64,000 nt of DNA from DATBQN01 sp963799925 (GCA_963799925.1 CAWCYZ010000001.1:992001-1056000); one strand, 5' to 3'; counted from the stretch's first letter, positions 17,321 through 27,795 are shown. Made by a program: numbers and translations. The notes: a model not told the origin generated them from the sequence alone.

Positions 17321-18647
17321 ATGATCCGTAAGCGCCTTCTCCTGTCGTCGTCTCTGCTGGCTTCCCTTCTCGCGCTCCCGGCGTGGGCCGCCGACGGCGC
17401 CTTTCTGCACGGCGTCGGCGCCGTCAACAGCGCCATGGGCGGCGCCGGCGTCGCCCTTCCCAACGACGCGATCGGCGCGCTGAACAGCAACCCGGCCCTG
17501 ATCGCCAAGCTCGCCGGCCACCGCATGGAGTTCTCGACCGAGTTCGCCAAGGCGAAGAACGCGGTCAGCAGCACCGTCCATGTCCCGCTCGCGGGCGGCC
17601 CCGGCATCGACGTCTCGGGCCGCACCGACGAGGCCGGCAAGGTCGCGGTCATCCCGGCCTTCGCCTGGACGCACCATTCGCCCTCGTCGAGCGCCGCCTA
17701 CGGCATGGGCTTCATCGGCCTCGCCGGCTTCGGCGTCGACTACCCGCAGGACCCGCACAACCCGATCCTCGCCCCGCAGCCGCAGGGCTTCGGCAGCGTC
17801 TTCTCGAGCTACTCGCTGCTCAAGATCCCCTTCGCCTTCGCCTGGCAGGCGGCGCCCAACCTCGCGGTCGGGCTGTCGTTCGTCGCCGCCCGCGAGAGCC
17901 TGGAGTCCGATCCCGCCGGCTTCGCGGCTCCTGATTGCTCGGGCCCGGCGAACAACCCGACCTGCTTCGTGCCGCGGGTCAACACCGACAGCGAGTTCGG
18001 CTACGGCGGACAGGTCGGCATCCTGTGGGAGGTGACGCCGGTCTTCAACGTCGGCGCCTCGTACGCCAGCAAGATCTCCTTTTCGAGCTTCGAGTGGGAC
18101 TCGACCCATGCCAATCCCGATCGCCCCGACTTCGGCGCGGCGCGGACCATCCGCTTCAAGGTCGACGCGCCGGCGACCGCCGCGGTGGGCATCGGCCTGA
18201 AGGTCGCACCGACCTTCCAGATCGCGCTCGACGCCAAGCGGATCGGCTACGGCGACGCGGCGGGCTTCGGCGGCAGCGGCTTCGACGCCCAGGGCAACGC
18301 CGCGCGGGCTCGGCTGGAAGAACGTCACGGTGCTCGCCGCCGGCGCCGAGTGGCGGCCGACGCCCAGGCTCGCCCTGCGCGCCGGCTACAACCGGTCGGA
18401 CAACCCGATCCCCGACAACCTGACCTTCCAGAACGTCGTGGCGCCGGCGATCTTCAGGAACCACGCGTGCCTCGGCCTGGGGCTCGGGATCTACCAGAAT
18501 CTCGAGGTCAACCTGGCCGTCTATCGGGCCTTCAAGACGACGGCGAGCGGGGCGTACCTGTCCCCCTTCGGCCCGGTTCCCGGCACTCAGGTGAAAAACG
18601 AAATGTCCCTCGACTCGGGATTGCTCACCTTCTCCTTCCGGCTGTAG
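17321..18647 (+). CDS. OMPP1/FadL/TodX-family outer-membrane transporter, one frameshift
   Basis: A roughly 440-aa outer-membrane beta-barrel for hydrophobic substrates. The signal peptide MIRKRLLLSSSLLASLLALP ends at AWAADG. FadL landmarks follow: VNSAMGGAGVALPNDAIGAL with SNPALIAKL, the N-terminal plug region, then alternating amphipathic strands. The last strand LLTFSFRL ends in the aromatic/hydrophobic pattern used by the BAM machinery. The frame breaks near 18300 and resumes in GWKNVTVLAAGAEWRP; one extra base explains it. fadD and a FadB/FadJ-type gene occur about 3 kb downstream, so fatty-acid uptake is a reasonable substrate guess. Confidence 0.85.
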
Positions 18648-18689
18648 AGCGACGCCGGCCGAGGATCTCGTCGGCAGAGGGATGGCGGC

Positions 18690-19085
18690 ATGCACAGGAT
18701 CGAGGAAACCCCGTACGGCTATCGGGTGACGTTCGAAGGCTTCCTGCAGCGTGACGATGCCGGCACGCTGCTCGAGTCGTTCCGCAAGACGGTCAAGCCG
18801 CGCGACGGCGGCTTCGCCGTGCTCGTCGACATGCGCACCTCGCGCGCCTTCCCGGCCGAGGCGCAGGAGGTGGTCAAGCAGGCGATCCTGGTCTGCAAGG
18901 AGGCCGGCCTGGAGCGCAACGCGGTGGTCTTGAACAGCGCCATCGCGACGCTCCAGGCCAAGCGCATCGCGCGCGAAACCGGCATCGAGAAGGACATCCG
19001 CTACATCGACGCCTCGAGCGAGCCGGAGTGGGAGCGGGTGGCGATCGATTGGTTGACGGCCGGAGTCGATCCCGATCTGAGCTGA
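18690..19085 (+). CDS. STAS/SpoIIAA-like small protein
   Basis: A 131-aa cytoplasmic protein without signal peptide. The alternation of strands and helices (YGYRVTFEGFLQRDD, GFAVLVDMRTSRAFPAE, ERNAVVLNSAIATLQAK, DIRYIDASSEPEWERVAIDW) resembles STAS or SpoIIAA-like folds used in anti-anti-sigma or membrane-associated regulators. No phosphorylatable serine motif is clear. It lies 42 nt after the porin gene, perhaps cotranscribed, and is followed by a strong terminator. Specific role unknown. Confidence 0.6.
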   Translation: MHRIEETPYGYRVTFEGFLQRDDAGTLLESFRKTVKPRDGGFAVLVDMRTSRAFPAEAQEVVKQAILVCKEAGLERNAVVLNSAIATLQAKRIARETGIEKDIRYIDASSEPEWERVAIDWLTAGVDPDLS

Positions 19086-19121
19086 CGAGCTCCCTCCCTT
19101 CCGCCCATCTGCCCGTTCCTC

Positions 19122-19154
19122 GCGGCCCGCCGTCCCGGCGGGCCGCATCATTTT
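19122..19154 (+). terminator. Rho-independent terminator after the STAS-like gene
   Basis: A perfect 10-bp stem (GCGGCCCGCC at 19122-19131 with GGCGGGCCGC at 19137-19146) with a 5-nt loop, followed by ATCATTTT. The rest of the 339-bp gap to the next gene shows nothing I recognise. Confidence 0.75.
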
Positions 19155-19424
19155 CGCGCGACTACCTCCCCTTCTAACCCGCGCAAATTCGTTGTCCCTG
19201 TCTCGAAGTATCGCTGCACTCTTGAGGTGATGCAGCGAGGATAGGCGGCTGGAGGTCTCCTCCAGCCGGGGTTCGGCGGCCGCTCGAAAATCGGGGCGAC
19301 CGCGGAGGGAGCCCGTGTGCTCCGACGCTGCCCGCCGGAGCGCGCGCGCTCTCCGGCGCGGCGCGGAGAACGGCGCGCACCGCCTCGCCGCGTCCTAACT
19401 TCGACGAAGAAAGGCAGGTCACTT

Positions 19425-21491
19425 GTGCACACCCGGACGAACGCGTTGCGGGCACACTGCCCGCTCGCCCCGGCCCTCCTCGCCGCCGCGAGCCTGATGC
19501 TCCCCGCGATTGCCAGCGCGGGGCCGATCACCTTCCACGACATCGCCCACGATTCGGCCTATGGAATCTCCTATCAGCGCTATCCCTCGACGACCGACGC
19601 GATCGTCGAAGCCGAGCGCCAGAGCGGGCCGCACTCGATCGTCGACCTCCTTCTCGGGCCGCTCAAGGAGAAGGGCGCGCCGGGCGTCGCGCTGCTCGAC
19701 TACGACAACGACGGCGACCTCGACATCTACGTCACCAACGGGCCGGGGCATGCCAACAGCCTCTACCGGAACATGCTGCAGGAGACCGGGCGCATGACCT
19801 TCGTCCTCGTGCCGGACGCCGCCGGCGCGGCGGCGACCGATCAGGACTCGACCGGCGTCTGCTTCGGCGACATCGACAACGACGGCGACCAGGACCTCCT
19901 GGTGCTCGGCCGGGCCGAGGCTCCCCGCCTGTTCGAGAACCGGGGCGGGCACTTCGTCGACATCACCGCGAAGGCCGGCAGCCAGCTCGGCGGCACCCAC
20001 TACACCTCCCCCTCCTGCGCCATGGCCGACGTCAACAACGACGGCCTGCTCGACATCTTCATCGCCAACACCTTCGACTGGTCGACCAAGCAGGCGATCA
20101 TCGTCGAGCCCTACGCCCTGAACCAGCCGCTCCAGCTCTTCCTCAACCGGGGCGGCAACGTCTTCGAAGACGTCTCCGCGACGTCCGGCATCAACGGCAC
20201 GCTCAACCACATCACCTGGGCGGTCTCGATGTACGACTACGACAACGACGGCAACGTCGACATCCTGCTGTCGCAGGACCAGGGCGCCATCCCGCCGGCG
20301 CGCTACGGCGGCGTCGACCGCGGCCTGCTGCGGCTCTTGAAAGGCGACGGCACCGGCCACTTCACCGACGTGACCGAGCGGGCCGGGCTCCACATCACCG
20401 GCGACTACATGGGCTTCGCCATCGCCGACTACGACGGCGACGGCACCATCGACTTCGGCGTCGCCAACGTCGGCGACTACCTGCCGCCGTTCGTCGGCGA
20501 GCCCTACGCGCGCGGCGGCCAGAGCTCGCGCTGGATCCTCTCGAACGGCGACGGCACCTTCCGCGACCCGGGCCTCGGCGCCATCGGCACCTCGGGCTGG
20601 TGGTGGGGATGCGCGGCGATCGACTACGACAACGACGGCGACTTCGACATCGTGGGCTATGGGGCGCTAGACACCGGGCCGCTCATGGACAAGTCGAACC
20701 CCGGCACGATCTACGAGAACGACGGTCATGCCAATTTCGTCTACACCCACGCGCCGCTCGACACCGCGGCCGACCACAGCCTGCGCGACGACCACGGCCT
20801 GGCGGTGGGCGACCTGAACGGCGACGGCTTCACCGACATCGTCTCGGTGTCGACCGAGAACGCGCCGCCGGGAGCGCTCCCCAATCTCCCCTGGCCGACC
20901 GTCTGGGGCTTCCCCTACGACCAGGTCGCCACCTGGATCCCGACCTGGCACCCGACCGGCGACGGCGACCTCTGGGCGTGGAGCGGCGTCCGCATGCTCC
21001 CCGGCGATCTGGCGGTCGAGATCAACAGCGGCGGCAACGGCAACGGCTGGGTCGACGTGGCGACGCTGGGGACGAAGGGCATGACGAGCGACGGGGTGGT
21101 CAACCGCGACGGCATCGGCGCCATCGTCTCGTCGACGCCCGCGGGCGGCACCCGGGCGACGCGGCCGGTCCTCGCCGGCTCGAGCCACGCCTCGCAGGAC
21201 GAGCTCTCGATCCACTTCGGCCTCGGCCGCGCGCGCTCGACGACGGTCGACGTCGTCTGGCCGCAGACGCGGGTCAAGAACCGCCTCTACGACGTCCAGA
21301 GCGGCGAGCGCGTGCGCTTCCCCGAGATCCCCTGCAGCATCGACGGCCGCTTCAAGAACTTCGGCCAGTACAACTCCTGCGTCGTCCACGCGCTCGACGA
21401 CCTGCGCCAGAAGGGCGTCCTCACCCCGGATCAGGCCGAACGCTTCCGCGCCAGCGCGGTGCGCGCCTTCGGCAAGAACGGCGACCGCTAG
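19425..21491 (+). CDS. Secreted CRTAC1-family protein with FG-GAP/VCBS repeats and ASPIC/UnbV domain
   Basis: A 688-aa exported protein. The signal peptide spans about residues 1-30 and ends near AIASAG. At least six calcium-binding-like FG-GAP/VCBS repeats follow, with DYDNDGDLDIYVTNG, DIDNDGDQDLLVLG, DVNNDGLLDIFIAN, DYDNDGNVDILLSQ, DYDGDGTIDFGVAN and DLNGDGFTDIVSVS; they form a beta-propeller. The C-terminal ASPIC/UnbV section has DGIGAIV, HFGLGRA and VDVVWP. GTG 19425 is chosen for its position before the signal peptide and an AAAGGCAGG ribosome site; an ATG-like upstream frame start is unsupported. Such proteins are abundant in Acidobacteriota; function is likely surface or extracellular binding. 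Confidence 0.88.
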   Translation: MHTRTNALRAHCPLAPALLAAASLMLPAIASAGPITFHDIAHDSAYGISYQRYPSTTDAIVEAERQSGPHSIVDLLLGPLKEKGAPGVALLDYDNDGDLDIYVTNGPGHANSLYRNMLQETGRMTFVLVPDAAGAAATDQDSTGVCFGDIDNDGDQDLLVLGRAEAPRLFENRGGHFVDITAKAGSQLGGTHYTSPSCAMADVNNDGLLDIFIANTFDWSTKQAIIVEPYALNQPLQLFLNRGGNVFEDVSATSGINGTLNHITWAVSMYDYDNDGNVDILLSQDQGAIPPARYGGVDRGLLRLLKGDGTGHFTDVTERAGLHITGDYMGFAIADYDGDGTIDFGVANVGDYLPPFVGEPYARGGQSSRWILSNGDGTFRDPGLGAIGTSGWWWGCAAIDYDNDGDFDIVGYGALDTGPLMDKSNPGTIYENDGHANFVYTHAPLDTAADHSLRDDHGLAVGDLNGDGFTDIVSVSTENAPPGALPNLPWPTVWGFPYDQVATWIPTWHPTGDGDLWAWSGVRMLPGDLAVEINSGGNGNGWVDVATLGTKGMTSDGVVNRDGIGAIVSSTPAGGTRATRPVLAGSSHASQDELSIHFGLGRARSTTVDVVWPQTRVKNRLYDVQSGERVRFPEIPCSIDGRFKNFGQYNSCVVHALDDLRQKGVLTPDQAERFRASAVRAFGKNGDR

Positions 21492-21615
21492 GCTCCACCG
21501 GCCCGGGGCGCGGCGCCCGCCGCGCTCCGGTCTTCCTATCGCGGTGCACCGCGGCGCGGCCGGCCGTGAGATGGCTCCGACGACATCTACATCTATATAA
21601 GGATGGGATAGGGAA

Positions 21616-21692
<77 letters not shown>

Positions 21693-21907
21693 ACGTGGAA
21701 TGGCAGGCCGCGGCGGGCTGGAGCCGGCGCACGGGACGCGCACGGACCTCGACCGCGAATGAAGGCAGGAGGATACCGCCCGCCGCCCGAGCCGGTCAAG
21801 GCGGGGGAGCTCCCCGGAGCCGCCGCGGCGCCAGCGGATAGGAGGCTGGAGCCCGCCGTCCACCCCGCGCGATAGAATACCCGGCCTCACGCCCATCGGG
21901 GGGGACC

Positions 21908-23722
21908 ATGTCGATCAAGACACTCGCGGAGCTCTTCTTGAAGGCGGCCGGGTACGGCAAGCCGGACTGCCTGCTCCATAAGGTCGGAGGGACGTATCAG
22001 CCGGTGTCGACCGCCGAGCTCGTCGATCGCGTGCGCCGCGTCGCCCGCGGCCTCGCCGATCTCGGGGTGCAGCCCGGCGACCGGGTCGCCCTGATGGCGG
22101 AGAACGGCCCGCATTGGCCGATCATCGACTTCGCGGCCCTCTGCTCCGGCGCCGTGCTGGTGCCGATCTACCCCACCCTCCTCCCCGATCAGGCGGCCTA
22201 CATCGCCAGGGACTGCGGCGCCAAGGTGGTCTTCGCCGAGACGCCGGCGCACCTCGCGGGCCTCCTCTCCCAGGCCGAACAGACGCCGGAGATCGAGAAG
22301 TACGTGCTGATCAAGGACGGCGGCGCGGCGGGCGCCAGCGGCGGGGATCCGCGCGTCGTCCACCTGTCGCAGATCTACGCCCAGGCCGGCATGGACGGGG
22401 CCGCGCTCGAACAGAAGGCGCGGACGGTCGAGCCGCAGGATCTCGCGACCTTCGTCTACACCAGCGGCACGACAGGGCAGCCCAAAGGGGTGATGCTCAC
22501 CCACGCCAACATCACCTCGAACGTGCTGGCCGGCCTCGAGGCGCTGGGGCTCGAAGGGCGATTCACCGCCCTCTCCTTCCTCCCCCTCTCGCACTCCTTC
22601 GAGCGCACGGTCGACTACTGCTACTTCTACATCGGGGTGACCATCGCCTACGCCGAATCGGTCGCCACCGTGGCTCAGAACCTGCAGGAAGTGAAGCCGC
22701 ACGTCTTCGTCTCCGTGCCCCGCGTCTATGAGAAGGTGCTCGCCAAGGTCCAGGAGAACGTCGCCGCGAGCCCCGGCACCAAACAGAAGATCTTCGCCTG
22801 GGCCGAGCGCGTCGGCCGCGAGGCGCTCCCCTGGCGTCTCCGGCTCCAGCGCCCCCCCGGCCTCCTCGGTCTCAAGATGGCGCTCGCCGACCGCCTGGTC
22901 TTCGCCAAGATCCGCGAGCGCCTGGGCGGCCGCTTCGAGTTCGCCATCTCCGGCGGCGCCCCGCTCGGGCGCGACGTCGCGGAGTTCTTCTGGGCCGCCG
23001 GCGTCGCCATCTACGAGGGCTACGGCCTCTCGGAGACCTCGCCGGTGATCTCGGCCAACTCCAGGAGCCACGTCAAGCTGGGGACGGTCGGACGGCCGAT
23101 CCCCGGCGTCGCCGTCGAGATCGCCGCGGACGGCGAGATCCTCGCCCGCGGCCCCAACATCATGCGGGGCTACTGGAACCTGCCGCAGGCGACCGCCGAG
23201 GTCATCGACGGCGCCGGCTGGTTCCACACCGGCGACATCGGCGAGGTCGACGACGACGGCTTCCTCCGCATCACCGACCGCAAGAAGGAGCTGATCGTCA
23301 ACGCGTACGGCAAGAACGTCGCCCCGGCGCCGATCGAGAGCTCGCTCAAGAGCAGCCCGTTCATCGGCCAGGCGGTGGTGATCGGCGACCGGCGGAAGTT
23401 CCTCTCCGCCCTGCTGGTGCCCGAGTTCGACCACCTGAAGGCATGGGCCGCGAAGCAGGGCATCCCGGCGGGGGACGTCGCCGCCCTGCTGGCCGACCCC
23501 CGCGTCCGCGCGCTCTATGCGAGCGAGGTCGAGACGGTCAACAAGGGCCTCGCCCATTACGAGAAGCTCGCCGCCTGGGACCTGCTGCCCGCCGAGTTCA
23601 CCCTCGAGACCGGCGAGCTCACGCCGACCCAAAAGGTCAAGCGCCGGGTCGTCTACCAGAAGTACGGGACGGTGATCGATCGTCTCTACGAGCAGGCCGA
23701 CGCCGCGCGGGCGGCGTCGTGA
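21908..23722 (+). CDS. fadD: Long-chain fatty acid-CoA ligase (AMP-dependent)
   Basis: A 604-aa adenylate-forming enzyme that activates fatty acids to acyl-CoA. The AMP-binding signature FVYTSGTTGQPKGVMLTH is at about residues 182-199. FLPLSHSFERT, YEGYGLSETSPVIS, GWFHTGDIGEVDDDGFL and ITDRKKELIVNAYGKNVAP follow in the standard order of long-chain acyl-CoA synthetases. Length matches the family. The stop overlaps the ATG of the beta-oxidation gene (TGATG), so the two are almost certainly cotranscribed. Start ATG 21908 follows a GGGGGG-type ribosome site. Confidence 0.92.
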   Translation: MSIKTLAELFLKAAGYGKPDCLLHKVGGTYQPVSTAELVDRVRRVARGLADLGVQPGDRVALMAENGPHWPIIDFAALCSGAVLVPIYPTLLPDQAAYIARDCGAKVVFAETPAHLAGLLSQAEQTPEIEKYVLIKDGGAAGASGGDPRVVHLSQIYAQAGMDGAALEQKARTVEPQDLATFVYTSGTTGQPKGVMLTHANITSNVLAGLEALGLEGRFTALSFLPLSHSFERTVDYCYFYIGVTIAYAESVATVAQNLQEVKPHVFVSVPRVYEKVLAKVQENVAASPGTKQKIFAWAERVGREALPWRLRLQRPPGLLGLKMALADRLVFAKIRERLGGRFEFAISGGAPLGRDVAEFFWAAGVAIYEGYGLSETSPVISANSRSHVKLGTVGRPIPGVAVEIAADGEILARGPNIMRGYWNLPQATAEVIDGAGWFHTGDIGEVDDDGFLRITDRKKELIVNAYGKNVAPAPIESSLKSSPFIGQAVVIGDRRKFLSALLVPEFDHLKAWAAKQGIPAGDVAALLADPRVRALYASEVETVNKGLAHYEKLAAWDLLPAEFTLETGELTPTQKVKRRVVYQKYGTVIDRLYEQADAARAAS

Positions 23723-25896
23723 TGGCGGGCGCGGAGAGCGCGGGACCCAGCCTCCGCCTCGAGGTGGGCGGCGACCGCCTGGCGACCCTCACCTTCGATT
23801 CGCCCGGCCGCAAGGTCAACGTCTTCTCGCGCTCCGTCTTCGAGGAGCTCGAGCGGACGATCGACGAGCTCGCCCGCCGCGACGACGTCGGCTGCCTCGT
23901 CCTCCTGTCGGTCAAGCCGGGCAGCTTCATCGCCGGCGCCGACGTGGAGGAGATCGCCCGCGTCACCGACCCCGTCGAGGCCGAGGCCGGCTCGCGGCTC
24001 GGCCATCGCATCTTCGCCGCCTGGGAGGCCCTCCCCTTCCCCACCGTCGCCGCCATCCGCGGCACCTGCCTGGGCGGCGGCACCGAGATCTCTCTCGCCT
24101 CGACCTACCGCGTGGCGTCGACGGCCAAGGAGGTGCGGATCGGCCTCCCCGAGGTTCGCCTCGGCATCCTCCCCGGCTGGGGCGGCTCGACCCGCCTGCC
24201 GCGGACGATCGGCATCGCCGAGGCGCTCGACCTGATCCTCACCGGCAAGACCGTCTCCGGGCGCCGCGCCTTGAAGCTCGGCCTGGTCGACGCGCTCCTC
24301 CCCGATCCCCGCTTCCTCGACGAGGTGCGGAGCTTCGCCCTCGCCCATCTCGACCACCGCGACCGCGGCGACCTCGACGGCGGGCGCCCCGATTTCAAGG
24401 AGCTGCTCCTCGAGCGCAATCCGCTCGGCCGCAAGATCCTCTTCGACCAGGCGCGCAAGAAGACCCTGGAGCAGACCCGCGGCCAGTATCCGGCGCCGCT
24501 GCGCGCCATCGAGGTGGTGCGGGTGGGGATCGACGACGGTCCGCGCGCCGGCTTCGACGCCGAGGCGCGCGCCGTCGCCGAGCTCGCCACCTCGCGGATC
24601 GCCAAGAATCTCCTCCATGTCTTCGGCCTTACCGAGAGCGCCAAGAAGGAGAAGGGGCTCCCCGGCGGCGAGCCGCGGCCGGTCCGCACGGCCGCCGTCC
24701 TCGGCGCCGGGGTGATGGGCGGCGGCATCGCCCAGCTCATCGCCGCCGAGGCGGCCATCCCGGTGCGCCTCAAGGACGTCGACGACAAGGCGCTGGCGAG
24801 CGGCATGGCGCACGCCGGGCAGGTTTTCGACCGCGCCGTGCGCCGGCACCGCATCGAGCGCCCGGAGGTCAAGCGGCGGATGGCGCTCCTCCTGCCGACC
24901 CTCGCCTACGCCGGCTTCGAGCGCGTCGACCTGGTGATCGAGGCGATCGTCGAGAAGCTGCCGGTCAAGCAGCAGGTCTTCGCCGAGACGGCGAGCCACG
25001 TGCCCGCGACGGCGGTCCTCGCCTCGAACACCTCGTCGCTCTCGGTCGCCGCGATCGGCGAGACGACACCGCACCGCGAGCGGGTGGTGGGGATGCACTT
25101 CTTCAATCCGGTCCACCGCATGCCGCTGGTCGAGGTGATCGCCCCCGAGGGGGCCGATCCGTCGGCGGTCAACACCGTCTTCGCCTTTGCCCGCCAGCTC
25201 GGCAAGACGCCGATCCTCGTCCGCGACACGCCGGGCTTCCTCGTCAACCGCCTGCTGATGTTCTACTCGACCGAGGCGCTCTGGCTGCTCGACGAGGGCC
25301 ATCGGATCGAGGATCTCGACCGGGCGATGACCGACTGGGGGATGCCGATGGGGCCGATGGCGCTCACCGACGAGGTGGGGATCGACGTCGCCGTCAAAGT
25401 CGCCCACATCCTGCGCGAGGCCTTCGGCGCTCGGCTGCCGCTGCCGCCCTGGCTCGACAACCTGTCGACCGAGGGCCGGCTGGGGACGAAGACCGGGCGC
25501 GGCTTCTATCGCTACGAAGGGCGCGAGCGAAAGGACCCCGACGCGGCGGTCTATGGGCTCCTCGGCCTCAGCCCCCAGATCGAGAGCCCCGATCCGGCGG
25601 CGCTCGCCGACCGCATGGTCCTGCCGATGATCAACGAGGCCGCCCGCTGCCTGGAGGAGAAGGTGGTGCGGAGCCCGGCCGACCTCGACCTGGCGCTCAT
25701 CCTCGGCACCGGCTTCCCGCCGTTCCGGGGCGGCCTCTGCCGCTGGGCCGACAGCCAGGGTCTCCCGGCGCTCATCGCCGCCCTCGAGAGGCTCGAAAGC
25801 GTCATCGGCGAACGTTTCCGGCCCTCGGACGCCCTGCGTGCCTACGCCGCGGCGGGCGGGTTCTATGCGGCCGCGAACGCGCGCCCGGCCGGATAG
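23722..25896 (+). CDS. fadJ: Bifunctional enoyl-CoA hydratase / 3-hydroxyacyl-CoA dehydrogenase (FadB/FadJ type)
   Basis: A 724-aa fused beta-oxidation enzyme. The N-terminal crotonase domain (about 1-290) has PGSFIAGADVEEI and RGTCLGGGTEISLA for the oxyanion hole, and LGILPGWGGSTRLPR with the acidic active-site region. The C-terminal dehydrogenase domain starts with the NAD-binding VLGAGVMGGGIAQLIA and contains SNTSSLSVAAI, VGMHFFNPVHRMPLVE and DTPGFLVNRLL. It completes two steps after the adjacent FadD; the thiolase is not in the window. Assignment to FadJ versus FadB is not resolved from sequence alone. Confidence 0.92.
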   Translation: MAGAESAGPSLRLEVGGDRLATLTFDSPGRKVNVFSRSVFEELERTIDELARRDDVGCLVLLSVKPGSFIAGADVEEIARVTDPVEAEAGSRLGHRIFAAWEALPFPTVAAIRGTCLGGGTEISLASTYRVASTAKEVRIGLPEVRLGILPGWGGSTRLPRTIGIAEALDLILTGKTVSGRRALKLGLVDALLPDPRFLDEVRSFALAHLDHRDRGDLDGGRPDFKELLLERNPLGRKILFDQARKKTLEQTRGQYPAPLRAIEVVRVGIDDGPRAGFDAEARAVAELATSRIAKNLLHVFGLTESAKKEKGLPGGEPRPVRTAAVLGAGVMGGGIAQLIAAEAAIPVRLKDVDDKALASGMAHAGQVFDRAVRRHRIERPEVKRRMALLLPTLAYAGFERVDLVIEAIVEKLPVKQQVFAETASHVPATAVLASNTSSLSVAAIGETTPHRERVVGMHFFNPVHRMPLVEVIAPEGADPSAVNTVFAFARQLGKTPILVRDTPGFLVNRLLMFYSTEALWLLDEGHRIEDLDRAMTDWGMPMGPMALTDEVGIDVAVKVAHILREAFGARLPLPPWLDNLSTEGRLGTKTGRGFYRYEGRERKDPDAAVYGLLGLSPQIESPDPAALADRMVLPMINEAARCLEEKVVRSPADLDLALILGTGFPPFRGGLCRWADSQGLPALIAALERLESVIGERFRPSDALRAYAAAGGFYAAANARPAG

Positions 25897-25913
25897 GCCT
25901 GCGCTCGCTCTCC

Positions 25914-27368
25914 TCAGAGCCCGGAGCCTCCGCCTCTCTTCTCGGCCGGCAGCGGCGCGGGGACGCGGACAGCGACCTCGACGCCGCCGTAGCGGCGGTC
26001 CATCGACAGACCGGTGACCTTGCCCGCAGCGTCGGTCAGGAAACGCAGTCGGTCCATCGTCCCCTGGTAGAAGAAGTCGTTTTCCCCCGCCGCCAGGGCC
26101 TCGAGCCTCGGGTACCCCGTGCGCTGGGTGAACAGGCGGTCGCCCTCGCGTGTCACCAGCCGGACGGTCGCCGGATCGCTGTGGTAGGCCCCGACGTAGC
26201 GGTCGAGGACCTCGGGGGCGAGGTGGACCGTCTTCCTCGCCGCGAGCGGCTTGCCGATCGCGAGCGCCGCCATCTCGATGGCGAGCATGGCGGGCGACGG
26301 CTGGTGCTCGAGGTTGTTCGACAGGATGACGATCAGCAGGCGGTCCTCCGGCAGGCGCAGGATCTCCGCCGCGGCGCCGTTGACGATGCCGTCGTGCTCG
26401 GCCACCCGGTGCCCCTCGTAGCTCCAGACCTCCCAGCCGTAGCCGTAGTTGGTCGACCGGCCGTCTTTCAACCGGCGGGGGGTGAACATGCGGTCGAGCA
26501 GGTCCCCGCGCACCAGCGTCCCGGCGGCGAGGGCCCGGTCCCAGCGGGCGAGGTCGTCGACGGACGAGAAGAGCGTCCCGTCGGCATAGGGATGCGGCGT
26601 GCTCAGGAAGTCGGCGTTGTAGTAGTGGCCGGGGACACCTTGATAGCCCGAGACCCGCCCCGGCACCAGCCGCGCGGCATCGCCGCAGGAGGTGTGCGCC
26701 AGCCCGAGCGGCAGGAAGAGGTGCTCGGCCATCCAGGCCGCATACGGCTCGCCGGCGACCTTCTCGAGGATCGCTCCGAGCAGGACGTAGCCCGAGTTGT
26801 CGTAGAGCCACCTCTCGCCAGGCGCGAAGTCGGGCGGCTGATCCTTGAACCGGTCGATGACCTGCTGCACCGAGAGGTCCTCGTGCCCCCAGGTCGGCCA
26901 ACCGGGAAGGCTGGTGTAGCTCTTGATCCCCGAGGTGTGGGTGAGCAGGTCCTCGATCGTGATCCGCTGCCCGTGGGTCGGATAACCGGGGAGGAACCGG
27001 GTGATGTCGTCGCTCAGGGCGAGCCTGCCCTGCTGTGCCAGCATCAGGATGGCCGCGGCGGTGAACTGCTTGGTGATCGAGCCGATGCGGAAGACCATGT
27101 CGGGGCGAATCGGCACGCCGAGCTCGAGGCTCGCCATGCCGTATCCCCGGCGCAGGACGACCTGGCCCTCCTTCTCGACGAGCACCGCCGCGCCCGGCTC
27201 GGCGGCGGGATAGGTCGCAGCGAGGAGACGATCCAGGCGGCCGGCGAGGTCGGCAGGGGGCACCGCGGCGGCGCGGACGGGAGCGGCAGGCGCGAGCGGA
27301 GCGGCGAGGAAGATCCACAGCGACACGGCGAGACCGCGGTGGGCGGCCCGCCTCGGCGAGAGGCTCAT
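25914..27368 (-). CDS. Secreted class C beta-lactamase-fold serine hydrolase
   Basis: A 484-aa exported hydrolase of the beta-lactamase/transpeptidase-like superfamily. Signal peptide at 1-34. Catalytic motifs: S-x-x-K as GSITKQF, Y-x-N as LYDNSGYVLLG, and a late HDG (in AEHDGIVNG) in place of KTG. EDLLTHTSGI is typical of the esterase/D-aminopeptidase branch rather than true beta-lactamases. A roughly 110-residue C-terminal lipocalin-like extension (YVGAYHSDPATVRLV) follows. ATG 27368 is preferred over ATG 27383 because AAAGGA lies 7 nt before it. Substrate unknown; likely a peptide or ester hydrolase. Confidence 0.85.
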   Translation of the reverse strand: MSLSPRRAAHRGLAVSLWIFLAAPLAPAAPVRAAAVPPADLAGRLDRLLAATYPAAEPGAAVLVEKEGQVVLRRGYGMASLELGVPIRPDMVFRIGSITKQFTAAAILMLAQQGRLALSDDITRFLPGYPTHGQRITIEDLLTHTSGIKSYTSLPGWPTWGHEDLSVQQVIDRFKDQPPDFAPGERWLYDNSGYVLLGAILEKVAGEPYAAWMAEHLFLPLGLAHTSCGDAARLVPGRVSGYQGVPGHYYNADFLSTPHPYADGTLFSSVDDLARWDRALAAGTLVRGDLLDRMFTPRRLKDGRSTNYGYGWEVWSYEGHRVAEHDGIVNGAAAEILRLPEDRLLIVILSNNLEHQPSPAMLAIEMAALAIGKPLAARKTVHLAPEVLDRYVGAYHSDPATVRLVTREGDRLFTQRTGYPRLEALAAGENDFFYQGTMDRLRFLTDAAGKVTGLSMDRRYGGVEVAVRVPAPLPAEKRGGGSGL

Positions 27369-27457
27369 GAAGCGTCCTTTCATAGAATAGATCCCGAGGC
27401 AAGAACGGCTCTCTTCACGGTGACTCTATGCGCGGAGCCGAGGGAAGTCCCGGTACT

Positions 27458-27549
27458 GGCTTCAGTTTGGTCCCGAGGACGGCCGCCTGGAAGGGGGTTC
27501 GGGCGGGTGGTCCCGAGGGCGGTCGCCCCGCAGCGGACCAAACTGAGCC
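27458..27549. repeat. 90-bp stem-bounded repeat element, copy 1
   Basis: Bounded by inverted arms ggcttcagtttggtcc (27458-27473) and ggaccaaactgagcc (27535-27549), with one bulged base. Inside are two direct copies of GGTCCCGAGG(A/G)CGG(C/T)CGCC. A second copy of the whole element lies at 47422-47511 in the same orientation, again in a divergent intergenic region. The rest of the 427-bp gap 27369-27795 shows no gene. Confidence 0.75.
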
Positions 27550-27795
27550 ATACCGAAGTCTCGGTCGTGTCTCCTATCGAGGACAGCGGGACACCCGCGG
27601 AGGGCGGTGTCTCCGCGACGGAGCGTCCGGCAACCGGGCGGATTTTTCGTCTCGCGCGAACGGTTCTCATGGGGAGAAGCTGGACGCGGAAGGTTTCCGC
27701 GCCCCCTTCGACGTACCGACCGCACCTCGCCGGACGAGTGGCCTACCGCTTGCTACCTGCCGCCAGGTGAACTGTCCTTTCCAAGGAGATCCTCT

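Noticed and set aside
23686..27402. A 1238-aa minus-strand frame opposite the beta-oxidation gene
   Set aside because: Low-complexity composition typical of GC-rich antisense frames; both strands' real genes (FadB/FadJ type and serine hydrolase) are clear in other frames.
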